Assembly: GCA_963977495.1 (NCBI GenBank)
Contig: CAXBOT010000001.1
Span: 868,001 to 932,000 of the forward strand
DNA length: 64,000 nucleotides
Reading direction: 5' to 3'
Source of the DNA: UBA1672 sp963977495
Lineage (GTDB): Bacteria; Pseudomonadota; Alphaproteobacteria; Micavibrionales; Micavibrionaceae
The position numbers and the translations under genes were made by a program. The notes under the pieces were generated by a model, which was not told the origin of the DNA, made no database searches, and saw nothing but the letters and a program-made list of their open reading frames with translations. Below are positions 7,706 to 15,584 of the stretch, piece after piece (positions within the stretch are counted from its first letter, which is position 1; each line of letters starts with the position of its first letter).

Positions 7706-9268
7706 TTAACGTATATTCACAATAAATTCACCACTACGGGCCACACACAGGCCATGCTTAACAATAAAGCATTCTATAGTATGACTACCTTTATACAGAG
7801 TAGATTCTTCTTTAACCAAACTCCCCCCTCGAGTCTTTGTGATATCAAAACCACCCCTCAAACCGTCAGCACGAGCCGCTTCATAACCTGTATTTACGAC
7901 CTGCCAGTAGACATCAAAATCTCCTGTCACATTAGTCTCTGCTTTGAACTTCAATTTACAATTTTTTGAAAGTGCCCTGCTATCGCCTGAAAAACTATGC
8001 CATCTAAAGCCATTTCTAAAGTATTCGGCTTCAACAATTTTCACTTCTCCAATATTGTTCACACCCCATGGCGGCTCTTTTTTATGCCGGGGTTTCGTAA
8101 TATTCCATATCTTACCAAATGCCCCTGAACTTTTGCGGTTTAGAGCTTCATTAATAACATGATTACCCATGCTTGAAGCCAGAGCCTCGCCGATCATCCT
8201 CTTGTCGACAGCCTCGGCAACAGAAGCAAAATCTTCTTTTGCTTTTTCCAGCCACTCATAAAATGCATCTTTTCTGTGCGGATATTTTGGATCAGGCCAC
8301 TTATCGGCAAAATTTTCTTTAGGATCAGTAGGGTTTTCAATCCAAGGCACACACCCCCTATCTTCGATATGGTCTTCCATACGCGACAGAATGCCGTAGA
8401 GCGCTCCTGCAATTGTTGTATCTTGACCATAAGCACGAGCCGCCAAAGTCGTGATTATTATTGATATTGGCTTATCATCAGGATCACCATCATGAGTCAT
8501 GTCTCTATGGCGCTTCAAAATCTGTATAGCAGATTGCAAAGGCGTTTTAACCCTGTAAACAGGTATATCTTCAGCTGCTGCAACACGTTCTTGTAAAGCC
8601 ATTGCTTTACGTTTTTGATCAAAAACTGTTCTCATACATGACCGAAACCACTCAGCATAACCTTTGGGATTACTGTGCGGCCACTCAGGTGAGCATATCC
8701 GATAATTTTCGTGTTCCTCATCTGTGATAGATACGCCGTACTCCAACCATTCATTCCTAATTCCTTCACTGAGATATTTTGACTGACGGGAAGTTCCATC
8801 TGGAATCGCGGGTAAAATATCCATGTGAAAAGGATATTGAGGAGCGTGATCAAGCTCCCAACACCTTTTTTTTGAGTTAGGCTCCGCCAAATTCTGGCTT
8901 AACGTGAAATCTTTCAGCTCTTGGCCAAATAACTTTTTTAATTTTTCTTGTGTGATGTCTACTTTGTCGATGTTTACTTCACAGACCAAATCAATATCGT
9001 AATCATCCTCTTCTGAAATCGGGTTAATAATTGTACCCAACTGAAAAGACCCTTGCGTGTATGTTTCAGGTTCAAACTGAGCAAGCCGTGAATGCGGCCT
9101 TTCCAACCAATTAGCCATCAACTGATACTGAAACTCAATCCGCCGGAAAATTTCATTAGGCACCTCAAGACTCTTTGCAAGATCTTCGAGGAATTCTTCA
9201 GCTTCTTTTGTATACTGCCTGGCGCCATGCTCCCCCACTAAGCTCTGACTAACAAAGTTATGGGACAT
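7706..9268 (-). CDS. CBASS CD-NTase (cGAS/DncV-like nucleotidyltransferase) with AGS-C sensor domain
   Basis: First gene of the CBASS operon; it should make a cyclic oligonucleotide on phage infection. The active site is complete: GSFQLGT at 73-79 (GS motif), DYDIDL at 89-94 with D91 and D93, and a third aspartate in FHMDILPAIPDG (D150). The helical part carries KTPLQSAIQILKRHRD at 241-256 and ISIIITTLAARAYG, both usual in this family. The C-terminal region, about 400-520, resembles the adenylyl/guanylyl and SMODS C-terminal sensor domain. Length is 520 residues. A good ribosome binding site (AAAGGAA) precedes the start. No Cap2/Cap3 ubiquitin-like machinery or HORMA/TRIP13 genes are next to it, so it would class as a short CBASS with an extra nuclease gene. 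Confidence 0.88.
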   Translation of the reverse strand: MSHNFVSQSLVGEHGARQYTKEAEEFLEDLAKSLEVPNEIFRRIEFQYQLMANWLERPHSRLAQFEPETYTQGSFQLGTIINPISEEDDYDIDLVCEVNIDKVDITQEKLKKLFGQELKDFTLSQNLAEPNSKKRCWELDHAPQYPFHMDILPAIPDGTSRQSKYLSEGIRNEWLEYGVSITDEEHENYRICSPEWPHSNPKGYAEWFRSCMRTVFDQKRKAMALQERVAAAEDIPVYRVKTPLQSAIQILKRHRDMTHDGDPDDKPISIIITTLAARAYGQDTTIAGALYGILSRMEDHIEDRGCVPWIENPTDPKENFADKWPDPKYPHRKDAFYEWLEKAKEDFASVAEAVDKRMIGEALASSMGNHVINEALNRKSSGAFGKIWNITKPRHKKEPPWGVNNIGEVKIVEAEYFRNGFRWHSFSGDSRALSKNCKLKFKAETNVTGDFDVYWQVVNTGYEAARADGLRGGFDITKTRGGSLVKEESTLYKGSHTIECFIVKHGLCVARSGEFIVNIR

Positions 9269-9305
9269 ACGCAGTTCCTTTCATCTGGTGGCTGCCCAAT
9301 GATGA

Positions 9306-9344
9306 TGCATACAGTAATGCAACTATTGACTACTACGATCGTAG
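9306..9344. promoter_or_regulatory. Two small palindromes upstream of the CBASS operon
   Basis: TGCAT and ATGCA (9306-9310 and 9317-9321) and the perfect 12-base palindrome CTACGATCGTAG (9333-9344) lie 38 to 76 bases before the CD-NTase start. They are placed where operators for a promoter reading to the left would be. No regulator is encoded in the operon, so the binder, if any, is unknown. Confidence 0.35.
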
Positions 9345-9421
9345 AAAAAAATAAATATGATTGAATATTATTGTACTAAGCAAAAAAGAACAAATCAAAA
9401 ACATTTTTTATGAGATTACTG

Positions 9422-9524
9422 TTATCCACAGGCGAGAGGGATGCAACGGGAGAGCGCAGCATCTCCCTTGCCAAGATGTGTTGTACGAAAAAATCGTAGA
9501 TTTTGTAGTACAACACACATCTTG
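9422..9524. repeat. Consensus DnaA box next to two tandem imperfect hairpins
   Basis: TTATCCACA at 9422-9430 matches the DnaA-box consensus. It runs straight into a hairpin at 9431-9472 (GGCGAGAGGGATGC against GGCAAGGGAGATGC read on the other strand). That is followed without a gap by a 53-base hairpin at 9472-9524 with outer arms CAAGATGTGTTGTAC and GTACAACACACATCTTG and a partly paired inner stem. Each stem differs by a two-base bulge. No reading frame of interest covers the region. It could be a replication or transfer site of the element, or a structured RNA. Confidence 0.5.
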
Positions 9525-9735
9525 CGGTCATTCTCAACTTTACTTACGGAAAATAACATCTCACTAAAGAATGCTCAGTTCTACGAAGTCAAACAAGAGC
9601 ACCTAAACCGTTGTCTCTGTCATAAACACACCCAACGAACTCACGGCATATAAGCATTAAATTCTCTACTGCCCTACCACACTTGCCACATACATTATAC
9701 AAAGCCGATACATCACCAATCTATCCATTTGCATC
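9525..9735. other. Noncoding stretch without visible signal
   Basis: Part of the roughly 700-base gene-free region between the CBASS operon and the small gene at 9971. Only short chance-like frames with poor composition and no ribosome binding sites are present. No repeat or hairpin of note was seen here. Confidence 0.5.
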
Positions 9736-9738
9736 TCC

Positions 9739-9870
9739 CGTTTGCCGATGACTGCTCTTCGATCAATCGTAATCCTGACCACAAGGCAAACGGATGTTCC
9801 GTCAGGAACATGGGGTGGGTTCAGCGGCCAAATGCTGATCCGTAGCAACCATCGGGCGCGAAGGTTGAGA
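9739..9870. repeat. Cluster of interleaved inverted repeats
   Basis: Several overlapping inverted repeats lie in 130 bases: CGTTTGCC with GGCAAACG (9739-9746 and 9785-9792), TCCTGAC with GTCAGGA (9773-9779 and 9801-9807), ATGTTCC with GGAACAT (about 9793-9810), TCAGC with GCTGA near 9831-9850, and CAACC with GGTTG just after. Some exclude each other, as in a switchable RNA or a recognition site such as oriT. It lies upstream of nothing on the plus strand and downstream of the small minus-strand gene at 9971. Confidence 0.4.
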
Positions 9871-9910
9871 AGTATTTGGGGGCATAGACGTCAGTCTATT
9901 TTCTAGAACA

Positions 9911-9950
9911 TGAAAAAGCCCCTGCACGAGATTGTTCGCGCAGGAGCTCT
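9911..9950 (-). terminator. Rho-independent terminator of the small gene at 9971
   Basis: Read on the minus strand, AGCTCCTGC and GCAGGGGCT form a 9-base stem (9940-9948 and 9917-9925) around a 14-base loop, followed by TTTTTC. It lies 20 bases after the stop of the small gene and fits a standard terminator. Confidence 0.8.
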
Positions 9951-9970
9951 GGATAAATGGGTTTTATCTT

Positions 9971-10183
9971 TTATTGGCCGCCCTCTTGGTCTGTTGTTGG
10001 AAATACGTAGAAACCACCATCTATGATTTGCGTTCCGTATGGCTTGATGTAGATGCTGCCATCTCCGCGATCCCAGGCTACTCCGATTGTTTCAAAATCG
10101 GTACTTTTGCCGTGCCCGACTTTCTTGCGAGCGATATGGGTTGGACGATTTTTGTTATCGTTATTTTGTGTTTGTGTAGTCAT
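9971..10183 (-). CDS. Small conserved-type mobile element protein
   Basis: A 70-residue hydrophilic protein starting MTTQTQNNDNKNRPTHIARK and containing the segment GVAWDRGDGSIYIKPYGTQI. Small proteins of this look are common in alphaproteobacterial integrative elements, but their function is unknown to me. The gene has a strong ribosome binding site (AAAGGAG, 6 bases before the ATG) and a good terminator, which makes it a real gene. The N-terminal third is polar and probably unstructured; the rest looks like a small beta fold. Confidence 0.7.
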   Translation of the reverse strand: MTTQTQNNDNKNRPTHIARKKVGHGKSTDFETIGVAWDRGDGSIYIKPYGTQIIDGGFYVFPTTDQEGGQ

Positions 10184-10555
10184 TTTCAGCTCCTTTGCTG
10201 TTTTGTTTTAAACGGGCCGAACCATTCCGGCCTTGTGACATGTGACTGGCAGATAGGAGTATAGCCATGATCAAGTCATTTTGTGGGGGACCGGCTAGCC
10301 GCTCCCGAAAGTGTGCGCACTTTCGTTGGTAAGGCTGACGGGAAAAATTACTTGAACAGGGCGACCTGTCTGCCAGCGTGTCATCAATAAAGGCTGGAAT
10401 ATCTGATTGCGGTCCCGAAGATCAAAGCAGCCAGAGTAAAGGCCTGAAACACCACACCCAAATATCTAAAAAATCGAAGACATAAACGCAGTCGCCCAGT
10501 TCAGGGCATAAACGGCGTTACGATGAGACATCAATTTGAAGACGGAGAATGCGCC
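10184..10555. promoter_or_regulatory. Divergent intergenic region with one strong hairpin
   Basis: A 372-base gap between the small gene (leftward) and the large membrane-protein gene (rightward). CGAAAGTG and CACTTTCG (10306-10325) form a perfect 8-base stem with a 4-base loop, next to the palindrome GGCTAGCC. No convincing promoter hexamers were found, and no coding frame in this region looks real. Confidence 0.35.
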
Positions 10556-12880
10556 ATGACACAACACAATCCAAAACTGAGCAAACAAAAAGTTGTTTAC
10601 CCCATTCCCGATATAGAAGACTTCATAGATGCGGCAATGACCCTTCCCGATCAAGCACAAGCGATTAAGGTGGTTGAAGAACAGGCCGGGTTGGTATTCG
10701 ACATGGCAACGCATGACGAGATTACTCAACTGGAAACAGATATTTCAGATACACAAGACGCGTATGAACTCTCACAAAAAACATTGGGAGAACAACATCG
10801 CCAACTTTCATTAACAACACCAACGGTCAAAGCTGCAGCAATTTTAAAAACGCAATCGGATCAGATTACACATAGTCCTCTTGTCAAAACTAAGGATATG
10901 GCCGTAGCTCTATTAAGCCTGCTACTGGGATGTGTTGTTGTCATTATGGGAGGCAGCAATGTTTATTCGATTATAATCGCATCCGGCACACCTGTCTTTT
11001 TGGAGAGCCCTCACCTGGCCATAATGCTATCAGGTCTTTTGCCAATCGGTAGTATTGCACTCAAGTTCTTTGCGCATTATCTGCCGCACGACAAAGCAAA
11101 AAAACGCTACACAATAACCGTATATCTCCTATCCGCATTGAGCTTGTTGGCCTGGGTTATCTTATTCGGCATCACATTCAAGTCGGCTGGATCAGGCATT
11201 GATTGGGATAGCTTCGATACTCAAAACATGTCCGGAACAAAGGATGAATTATTCACCGTTGTACAGTTACTGGCAGAGCTTCTTGTCGGTGCAACATTAT
11301 TTATGGTGGCTGGAGATATTTTCTCAATGTATTCACCAACCACACTCTTGCCCAACCCCGTATATGAAGAGCACAGACAAAACCTGAACTCTTTACAAGT
11401 TGATCACACAAAGCTTGCAGACAGTTACAAAAACAAGCAAGGCCGGATCGGATCACTTAAGGCTGCAAGAAAAGCATATATCAATACACAGCTTGCTTTG
11501 TATATGCGTAAAGCAGCCTGCCTGCACGGCGCGTCTCTACCTAAACCCAACTCACAAAAGGAGAATAAAATGATGAAAGGATTACTGGTTAAAACACTTT
11601 TTGGGATCATTCTTTTGACAGGTTCAAGTCCTGAGGTCTATGCCAAACAAATGATCATGGGCATTTCACCGGTTCTTGAGCAGAAAACGTCCAAAGAGCA
11701 AACAAAATCGATATTACAATTCCTGACACGCAAAGTGCAGCCGGGCGAAGAGGTTTTGATTTTTGATGCCTGGAATATCCAGTCTCTTGGAACATTCGCA
11801 GTTCCAGATAAGGCTCTCTACAACAGTGAAAAAGCAAAATTACAAGCCAATCGAGCACTTGTTTCCAGACTTATGAGCATGGGAAAAGATGATCATTTAC
11901 TCGTCAAGCAAACTGTAAAAGGTGCGATCAAGATGCCTCAGTTTCTGGAGTTTGTTAGCCTAAATTACGGACCGATCGAAGATATGGACATCCTGATATT
12001 CGGATCACCCATTTATACCGATCTGAAAACACCTCAAATGAGCATGACGGGCGGTAAGATCGCTGGCGATGGCCATTTCAAATCTTTACCCTCTGATACA
12101 CCTTTCTCGATTATCGGAAAAGAAAGATTACTCGAAAACACCCGCATTCATTTGTTTATTCCCGATAAAAACTGGGCCATGAGTGAACACTACGCCTATT
12201 GGGTTAAAAGAATGTGGACCCTGTTCATAGAAGGCCAAGGTGGCGCTCTTTCTAGCTTTACAAGTGATGCGCAAACCTTCTGGAGACGCGCAGAAATGAG
12301 TGCTGGCGCCCTCCCCCATGATTTCAAGATCACGGACTCCAGTAAAATGGAAACACTTGTTGTAGCAAAGAAGTCAGATCAAACGCATTCCATTTATGAA
12401 CGCAAACTGAGCAATAAGCGTGTCAGCAAAGATATTTTACGCATGGCAAAACAAGTTGAAATCGGTATCAGCTGGGACTGTAAAAACTGCGACCTTGATT
12501 TGTATGTTAAGCCTCACCAGAGCGCACAGGTTTTATATTTTGGCAGTCCAACATCGCCTGAAGGTGTCTTTCACAGAGACTTTGTACAAAGCCCAAAAAC
12601 AGATGGAGGCTTTGAGACCATTACGTTCCAAGTTCCTGTAGATCTGAGCAACACCCTGATTGCTATCAACTGGTATGGCGGAAACTCACAGAGAAGACGC
12701 ATAAGATCCCTACAAGGAGAAATCCGTTTGGCAATCGGCCAGGAAACATATGCCTTGCCGTTTAATATCCAGGCAAGACAAGGAAATCAGGGTCTTGGTC
12801 GGGAGTTAACCTTAAAAACAAGAAAAGCAGCAAACTCCCATTGGTTGATTATCTCACCAAAGGATATCTTAAAACTTTAA
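10556..12880 (+). CDS. Large membrane protein fused in frame to a secreted-type protein
   Basis: 774 residues, unrecognised as a whole. The first part (to about residue 338) begins with a polar region with coiled-coil tendency. It then has about four hydrophobic segments (near 115-145, 155-175, 190-210 and 240-265) and a second polar region. At residue 339 a typical signal peptide begins (MMKGLLVKTLFGIILLTGSS, then VYAKQ). It is followed by a soluble domain and a C-terminal beta domain with DCKNCDLDLYVKP and TIAINWYGG-like features, resembling DUF2135-type modules. A strong ribosome binding site precedes this internal methionine. The start at 10556 is preferred over 10523 because GGAG lies 8 bases upstream. 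A terminator follows the stop. The gene precedes the coupling protein, so a role in transfer or in the cell envelope is possible. Confidence 0.7.
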   Translation: MTQHNPKLSKQKVVYPIPDIEDFIDAAMTLPDQAQAIKVVEEQAGLVFDMATHDEITQLETDISDTQDAYELSQKTLGEQHRQLSLTTPTVKAAAILKTQSDQITHSPLVKTKDMAVALLSLLLGCVVVIMGGSNVYSIIIASGTPVFLESPHLAIMLSGLLPIGSIALKFFAHYLPHDKAKKRYTITVYLLSALSLLAWVILFGITFKSAGSGIDWDSFDTQNMSGTKDELFTVVQLLAELLVGATLFMVAGDIFSMYSPTTLLPNPVYEEHRQNLNSLQVDHTKLADSYKNKQGRIGSLKAARKAYINTQLALYMRKAACLHGASLPKPNSQKENKMMKGLLVKTLFGIILLTGSSPEVYAKQMIMGISPVLEQKTSKEQTKSILQFLTRKVQPGEEVLIFDAWNIQSLGTFAVPDKALYNSEKAKLQANRALVSRLMSMGKDDHLLVKQTVKGAIKMPQFLEFVSLNYGPIEDMDILIFGSPIYTDLKTPQMSMTGGKIAGDGHFKSLPSDTPFSIIGKERLLENTRIHLFIPDKNWAMSEHYAYWVKRMWTLFIEGQGGALSSFTSDAQTFWRRAEMSAGALPHDFKITDSSKMETLVVAKKSDQTHSIYERKLSNKRVSKDILRMAKQVEIGISWDCKNCDLDLYVKPHQSAQVLYFGSPTSPEGVFHRDFVQSPKTDGGFETITFQVPVDLSNTLIAINWYGGNSQRRRIRSLQGEIRLAIGQETYALPFNIQARQGNQGLGRELTLKTRKAANSHWLIISPKDILKL
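11556..11575 (+). promoter_or_regulatory. Internal ribosome binding site and second start inside the fused gene
   Basis: AAAAGGAG (11556-11563) lies 6 bases before ATGATG (11570-11575), in the same frame as the larger gene, directly before a signal-peptide-like segment. In the next frame the same bases give TGATGA stops. This pattern looks like a former gene border (stop overlapping start) at which the upstream gene lost its stop. The downstream part, 11570-12880, would be a separate protein of 436 residues. Confidence 0.65.
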
Positions 12881-12900
12881 CTTTTTCCTCCTCACCTTAT

Positions 12901-12936
12901 AAGCCTGCCTTTGGAGAACAGGCAGGCTTTTTTCTT
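12901..12936 (+). terminator. Rho-independent terminator before the coupling protein gene
   Basis: AAGCCTGCC (12901-12909) pairs with GGCAGGCTT (12921-12929) around an 11-base loop, followed by a T-rich tract. It lies 20 bases after the stop of the large fused gene and 17 bases before the coupling protein start, so the two genes may be expressed separately. Confidence 0.85.
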
Positions 12937-12952
12937 TTAAAAAGGATAAGCC

Positions 12953-14605
12953 ATGAGACACCGTAAACAACACGCATCATCACTCATCAAGCAGCTTCTC
13001 GTCGTAACGTGCTGTATCTGGCTTTTTGTTCATCTGGAACCTGTCACCCCTGAAATATATTGGATCAGAATAATATGTGCTGTCATCGCTGCAGCAAACA
13101 GCTTCCAACTTACTCTGGCGTTTTTGGAGCTTCTACGCAATCTGCTTTTAAGGTGGTACGCTCTGAGACCAACTCAAAATTACGGGTCTGCACAATGGGC
13201 AAAAGAAAAAGAATTAAAGCGTGCAAAGCTTTTAAAAACGAATGGCCTTTTTCTTGGTGTGTCAGCCAATAGCGGGCGGCCACTATTTTTTGATGGAGAA
13301 ACACACGGTTTGACACTCTCACCAGCAGGCGGCGGAAAAACAACCTGCTTTGTAATTCCAGCCCTTCTACATGAACGCGATATGTCCATGATTGTGCCAG
13401 ACCTAAAAGGCACACTGGCGTGCGTTACAAAATACGCACGTGAAAAAAAACATAAGCAAAAAATATATTGTGTTAACCCAGCAAGACTTTATGAGGATCA
13501 ACTGGGCACACCAGCGCGATACAACCCTTTGCAAATCCTGATTGATAGCTGGCAACAAGGAAACCACGAGGATCTCATTACGGATGCGCAGGCCATAGCT
13601 TTGCAGCTATTACAAGAACCACAACATGGTGGTGAAAATACGTTTTTTCGCAATGGCGGGCGTATGATTATTGTCTTTTGTATTATTTACCTGATTACCA
13701 GAGATGATGAAAAACCAGCGAATTTAAGCGATGTCCTTAAATTGCTGCGCAATGAAACCTTACTCAAAGAGGCTTTGCTGATCGCGTCATGTTCGGATTT
13801 TATAAAAGGTGATCTTGCCGATATAGCAAACGACCTGCTCGCAAAAACAGATCAGAGCGATAAAAGACAGTGGGAATCCTTTCGGGAAGGAGCGGTCCAA
13901 GCTCTATCAGCTTTTAGCTCAAGCGGGTGGCTGGCAGAAAGCACAAGTGATTGCGATTTTCGGTTTGCTGATTTGAAAAAGAAAAAGATTACAGTTTACC
14001 TGATAGCAGATCCCACGCGCATGAAGGTTTACGCCCCCTGGCTTGGTTTACTTGGATGGTGCGCCCTGACTGAACTTACGAGATGCCAGAGCAAAAAACA
14101 GGTACTGTTTCTTTTTGATGAAGCGGCAAACTTCCGTATTGAAGGTCTGATATCCAAACTTACGGAACTTAGAGGATATGGCTGCCGTGTCTGGTTTGCG
14201 CTCCAGTCTTTAGACGCTTTTGCAAAAACGTATGGCAGAGATGACTTACAAACACTACTGGAGCAATGCGAATGCCAGCAGTTTTTCGGAATACAATCAC
14301 ATAAAACAGCAGAATTCATCTCCCGCACCTTAGGTAATATGACGGTTAAAACAGATAATTATAATTTGGGGCACATGATCTATGATCCTGTTAATTTTAA
14401 CATTGGAGAACACGCACGCCCTCTTCTTACGCCTGATGAAGTCAGGCAATTCCCTGACCAAATACTGTTGCTAAAAGGTCAACCACCCATCCATGCGATA
14501 ACACGGAGTTATCATGAAGTTAGTCCGTGGAAAAGATGGGCAAGAATTGATCCGATGTACGGCAAGAAATTCAGAAGTAAAACCAAATTGACCCTTAGAT
14601 ACTAG
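12953..14605 (+). CDS. VirD4/TraG-type coupling protein (T4CP)
   Basis: The ATPase that links the relaxase-DNA complex to a type IV secretion channel. The N-terminus has two hydrophobic segments (about 11-30 and 38-62) for membrane anchoring. Walker A is SPAGGGKTT at 123-131, the variant usual in VirD4/TraG proteins; MIVPDLKGTLA follows. The Walker B region is VLFLFDEAANF with the following LRGYGCRVWFALQSLD. The 550-residue length fits. A ribosome binding site (AAAGGAT) lies 6 bases before the ATG. No VirB genes are near, so the protein probably works with a secretion channel encoded elsewhere, in the unseen part of the element or by a helper. Confidence 0.88.
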   Translation: MRHRKQHASSLIKQLLVVTCCIWLFVHLEPVTPEIYWIRIICAVIAAANSFQLTLAFLELLRNLLLRWYALRPTQNYGSAQWAKEKELKRAKLLKTNGLFLGVSANSGRPLFFDGETHGLTLSPAGGGKTTCFVIPALLHERDMSMIVPDLKGTLACVTKYAREKKHKQKIYCVNPARLYEDQLGTPARYNPLQILIDSWQQGNHEDLITDAQAIALQLLQEPQHGGENTFFRNGGRMIIVFCIIYLITRDDEKPANLSDVLKLLRNETLLKEALLIASCSDFIKGDLADIANDLLAKTDQSDKRQWESFREGAVQALSAFSSSGWLAESTSDCDFRFADLKKKKITVYLIADPTRMKVYAPWLGLLGWCALTELTRCQSKKQVLFLFDEAANFRIEGLISKLTELRGYGCRVWFALQSLDAFAKTYGRDDLQTLLEQCECQQFFGIQSHKTAEFISRTLGNMTVKTDNYNLGHMIYDPVNFNIGEHARPLLTPDEVRQFPDQILLLKGQPPIHAITRSYHEVSPWKRWARIDPMYGKKFRSKTKLTLRY

Positions 14606-14614
14606 AAAACAGAC

Positions 14615-14914
14615 ATGAAACAAGCACGCGTTATAAATTACAGTAGAATAAAAAGGCCACGGAGACGCTTTAAAGCAAGGCGTTTGCTTCTATCGTTTGT
14701 GAGCGCTCTAAAGATAGCCCTGATCAGCACCCCCTTCTTATTGGCCGCTTCTTTTATTTATGCCAATGGAACACCGCATATTCTCTGGGAATATGAATAT
14801 TATGGCAGCCGTGAACACCCTCGTATTACATCTTGCACATATTTTGGAATTTATGGGATGCATAGTTTTTCAGCAAACGAGTGTCCGTTTATTGATTTCA
14901 TACCTTTGGATTAA
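14615..14914 (+). CDS. Small single-pass membrane protein downstream of the coupling protein
   Basis: 99 residues. A basic N-terminus (RIKRPRRRFKARR) is followed by one hydrophobic segment at about 28-50 and an aromatic, cysteine-containing tail with CTYFGIYG and ECPFIDF. The positive-inside rule puts the tail in the periplasm. It begins 9 bases after the coupling protein stop, so the two are likely cotranscribed. The function is not known; position suggests a link to transfer. Confidence 0.65.
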   Translation: MKQARVINYSRIKRPRRRFKARRLLLSFVSALKIALISTPFLLAASFIYANGTPHILWEYEYYGSREHPRITSCTYFGIYGMHSFSANECPFIDFIPLD

Positions 14915-14956
14915 AACATAAGCTCAGCAACAGATTCAACTGCCACTGAGCTTAGT
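14911..14956. terminator. Hairpin between convergent genes
   Basis: TAAGCTCAG (14919-14927) and CTGAGCTTA (14946-14954) form a perfect 9-base stem. On the minus strand it is followed by TGTTTTAA, so it can end transcription from the gene at 14984; it may also serve the plus-strand operon. Confidence 0.6.
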
Positions 14957-14983
14957 TAAAAGATGTTTCACTATGCAAAAGAT

Positions 14984-15391
14984 TTAACAAACATACCCTA
15001 TTGCCTTAAACGGCATTGGATTAATCAGCTTGGCAGCCAAATCCAGAATTTCCAAACGCGGTATAATTTTAGAAAAATTTTTGGGCCAGAGTTTCTTTGC
15101 ATCCGATTGTATGTAGTTACCAAACCAGCGTCTGGATTCATCTTCGGTAAAAACATCATCAAATTCTGGCAAAACATATTTTTCACCTTCAAACGTTACT
15201 ATTTCAGTACAGCACATATCCCGAAAGATATTGACGACTTCTTCGGCGAGACCTCGTCTTGATAAATCAAGATCAACAAAAGTATGCCATACCAAAACGT
15301 AATAGTTTTCAGTTATTAGACACTCTTTTGGGGCCAATATGATGGTTATGGTTTGCTTACACCCAAAGCAGCAGTAATGGTTTCTTGTCAT
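14984..15391 (-). CDS. Unknown element protein, 135 residues
   Basis: I do not recognise a characterised family. The N-terminus MTRNHYCCFGCKQTITI has three cysteines in a CC-x2-C arrangement. The rest is a mixed alpha/beta soluble protein with the aromatic segment DESRRWFGNYIQSDAKKLWP. No signal peptide or membrane segment is seen. A clear ribosome binding site (AAGGGAGAG) lies before the ATG, which supports it as a real gene. It stands alone, convergent to the transfer operon, and its upstream region holds an 18-base palindrome. Confidence 0.6.
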   Translation of the reverse strand: MTRNHYCCFGCKQTITIILAPKECLITENYYVLVWHTFVDLDLSRRGLAEEVVNIFRDMCCTEIVTFEGEKYVLPEFDDVFTEDESRRWFGNYIQSDAKKLWPKNFSKIIPRLEILDLAAKLINPMPFKAIGYVC

Positions 15392-15416
15392 GTTGCTCTC
15401 CCTTCTTGGTTTAAGG

Positions 15417-15434
15417 AAGAACTGCGCAGTTCTT
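15417..15434. promoter_or_regulatory. Perfect 18-base palindrome, candidate operator
   Basis: AAGAACTGCGCAGTTCTT is a perfect palindrome 26 bases upstream of the unknown gene at 15391 and about 150 bases upstream of the divergent operon at 15585. A second, shorter inverted repeat (TTTCC and GGAAA around 15544-15559) lies close to the start of that operon. Both are candidate binding sites for a dimeric regulator. Confidence 0.45.
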
Positions 15435-15584
15435 GTTTGCCGGTCTTTACATTAAAGTAGTTATAGTTACGCCCATGCTTTCATAATAACCGTGGTAAAA
15501 GGTTTTATGGGTTTTTTTAACTTGACGTTTGGTTCTAAAAAGATTTCCACTAGAGGAAACACATTACGGAAATGAGGTGCTTGG

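Noticed and set aside
9666..9848. 60-codon minus-strand frame in the inverted-repeat region
   Set aside because: No ribosome binding site, odd composition, and it overlaps the hairpin cluster, which explains the sequence better.
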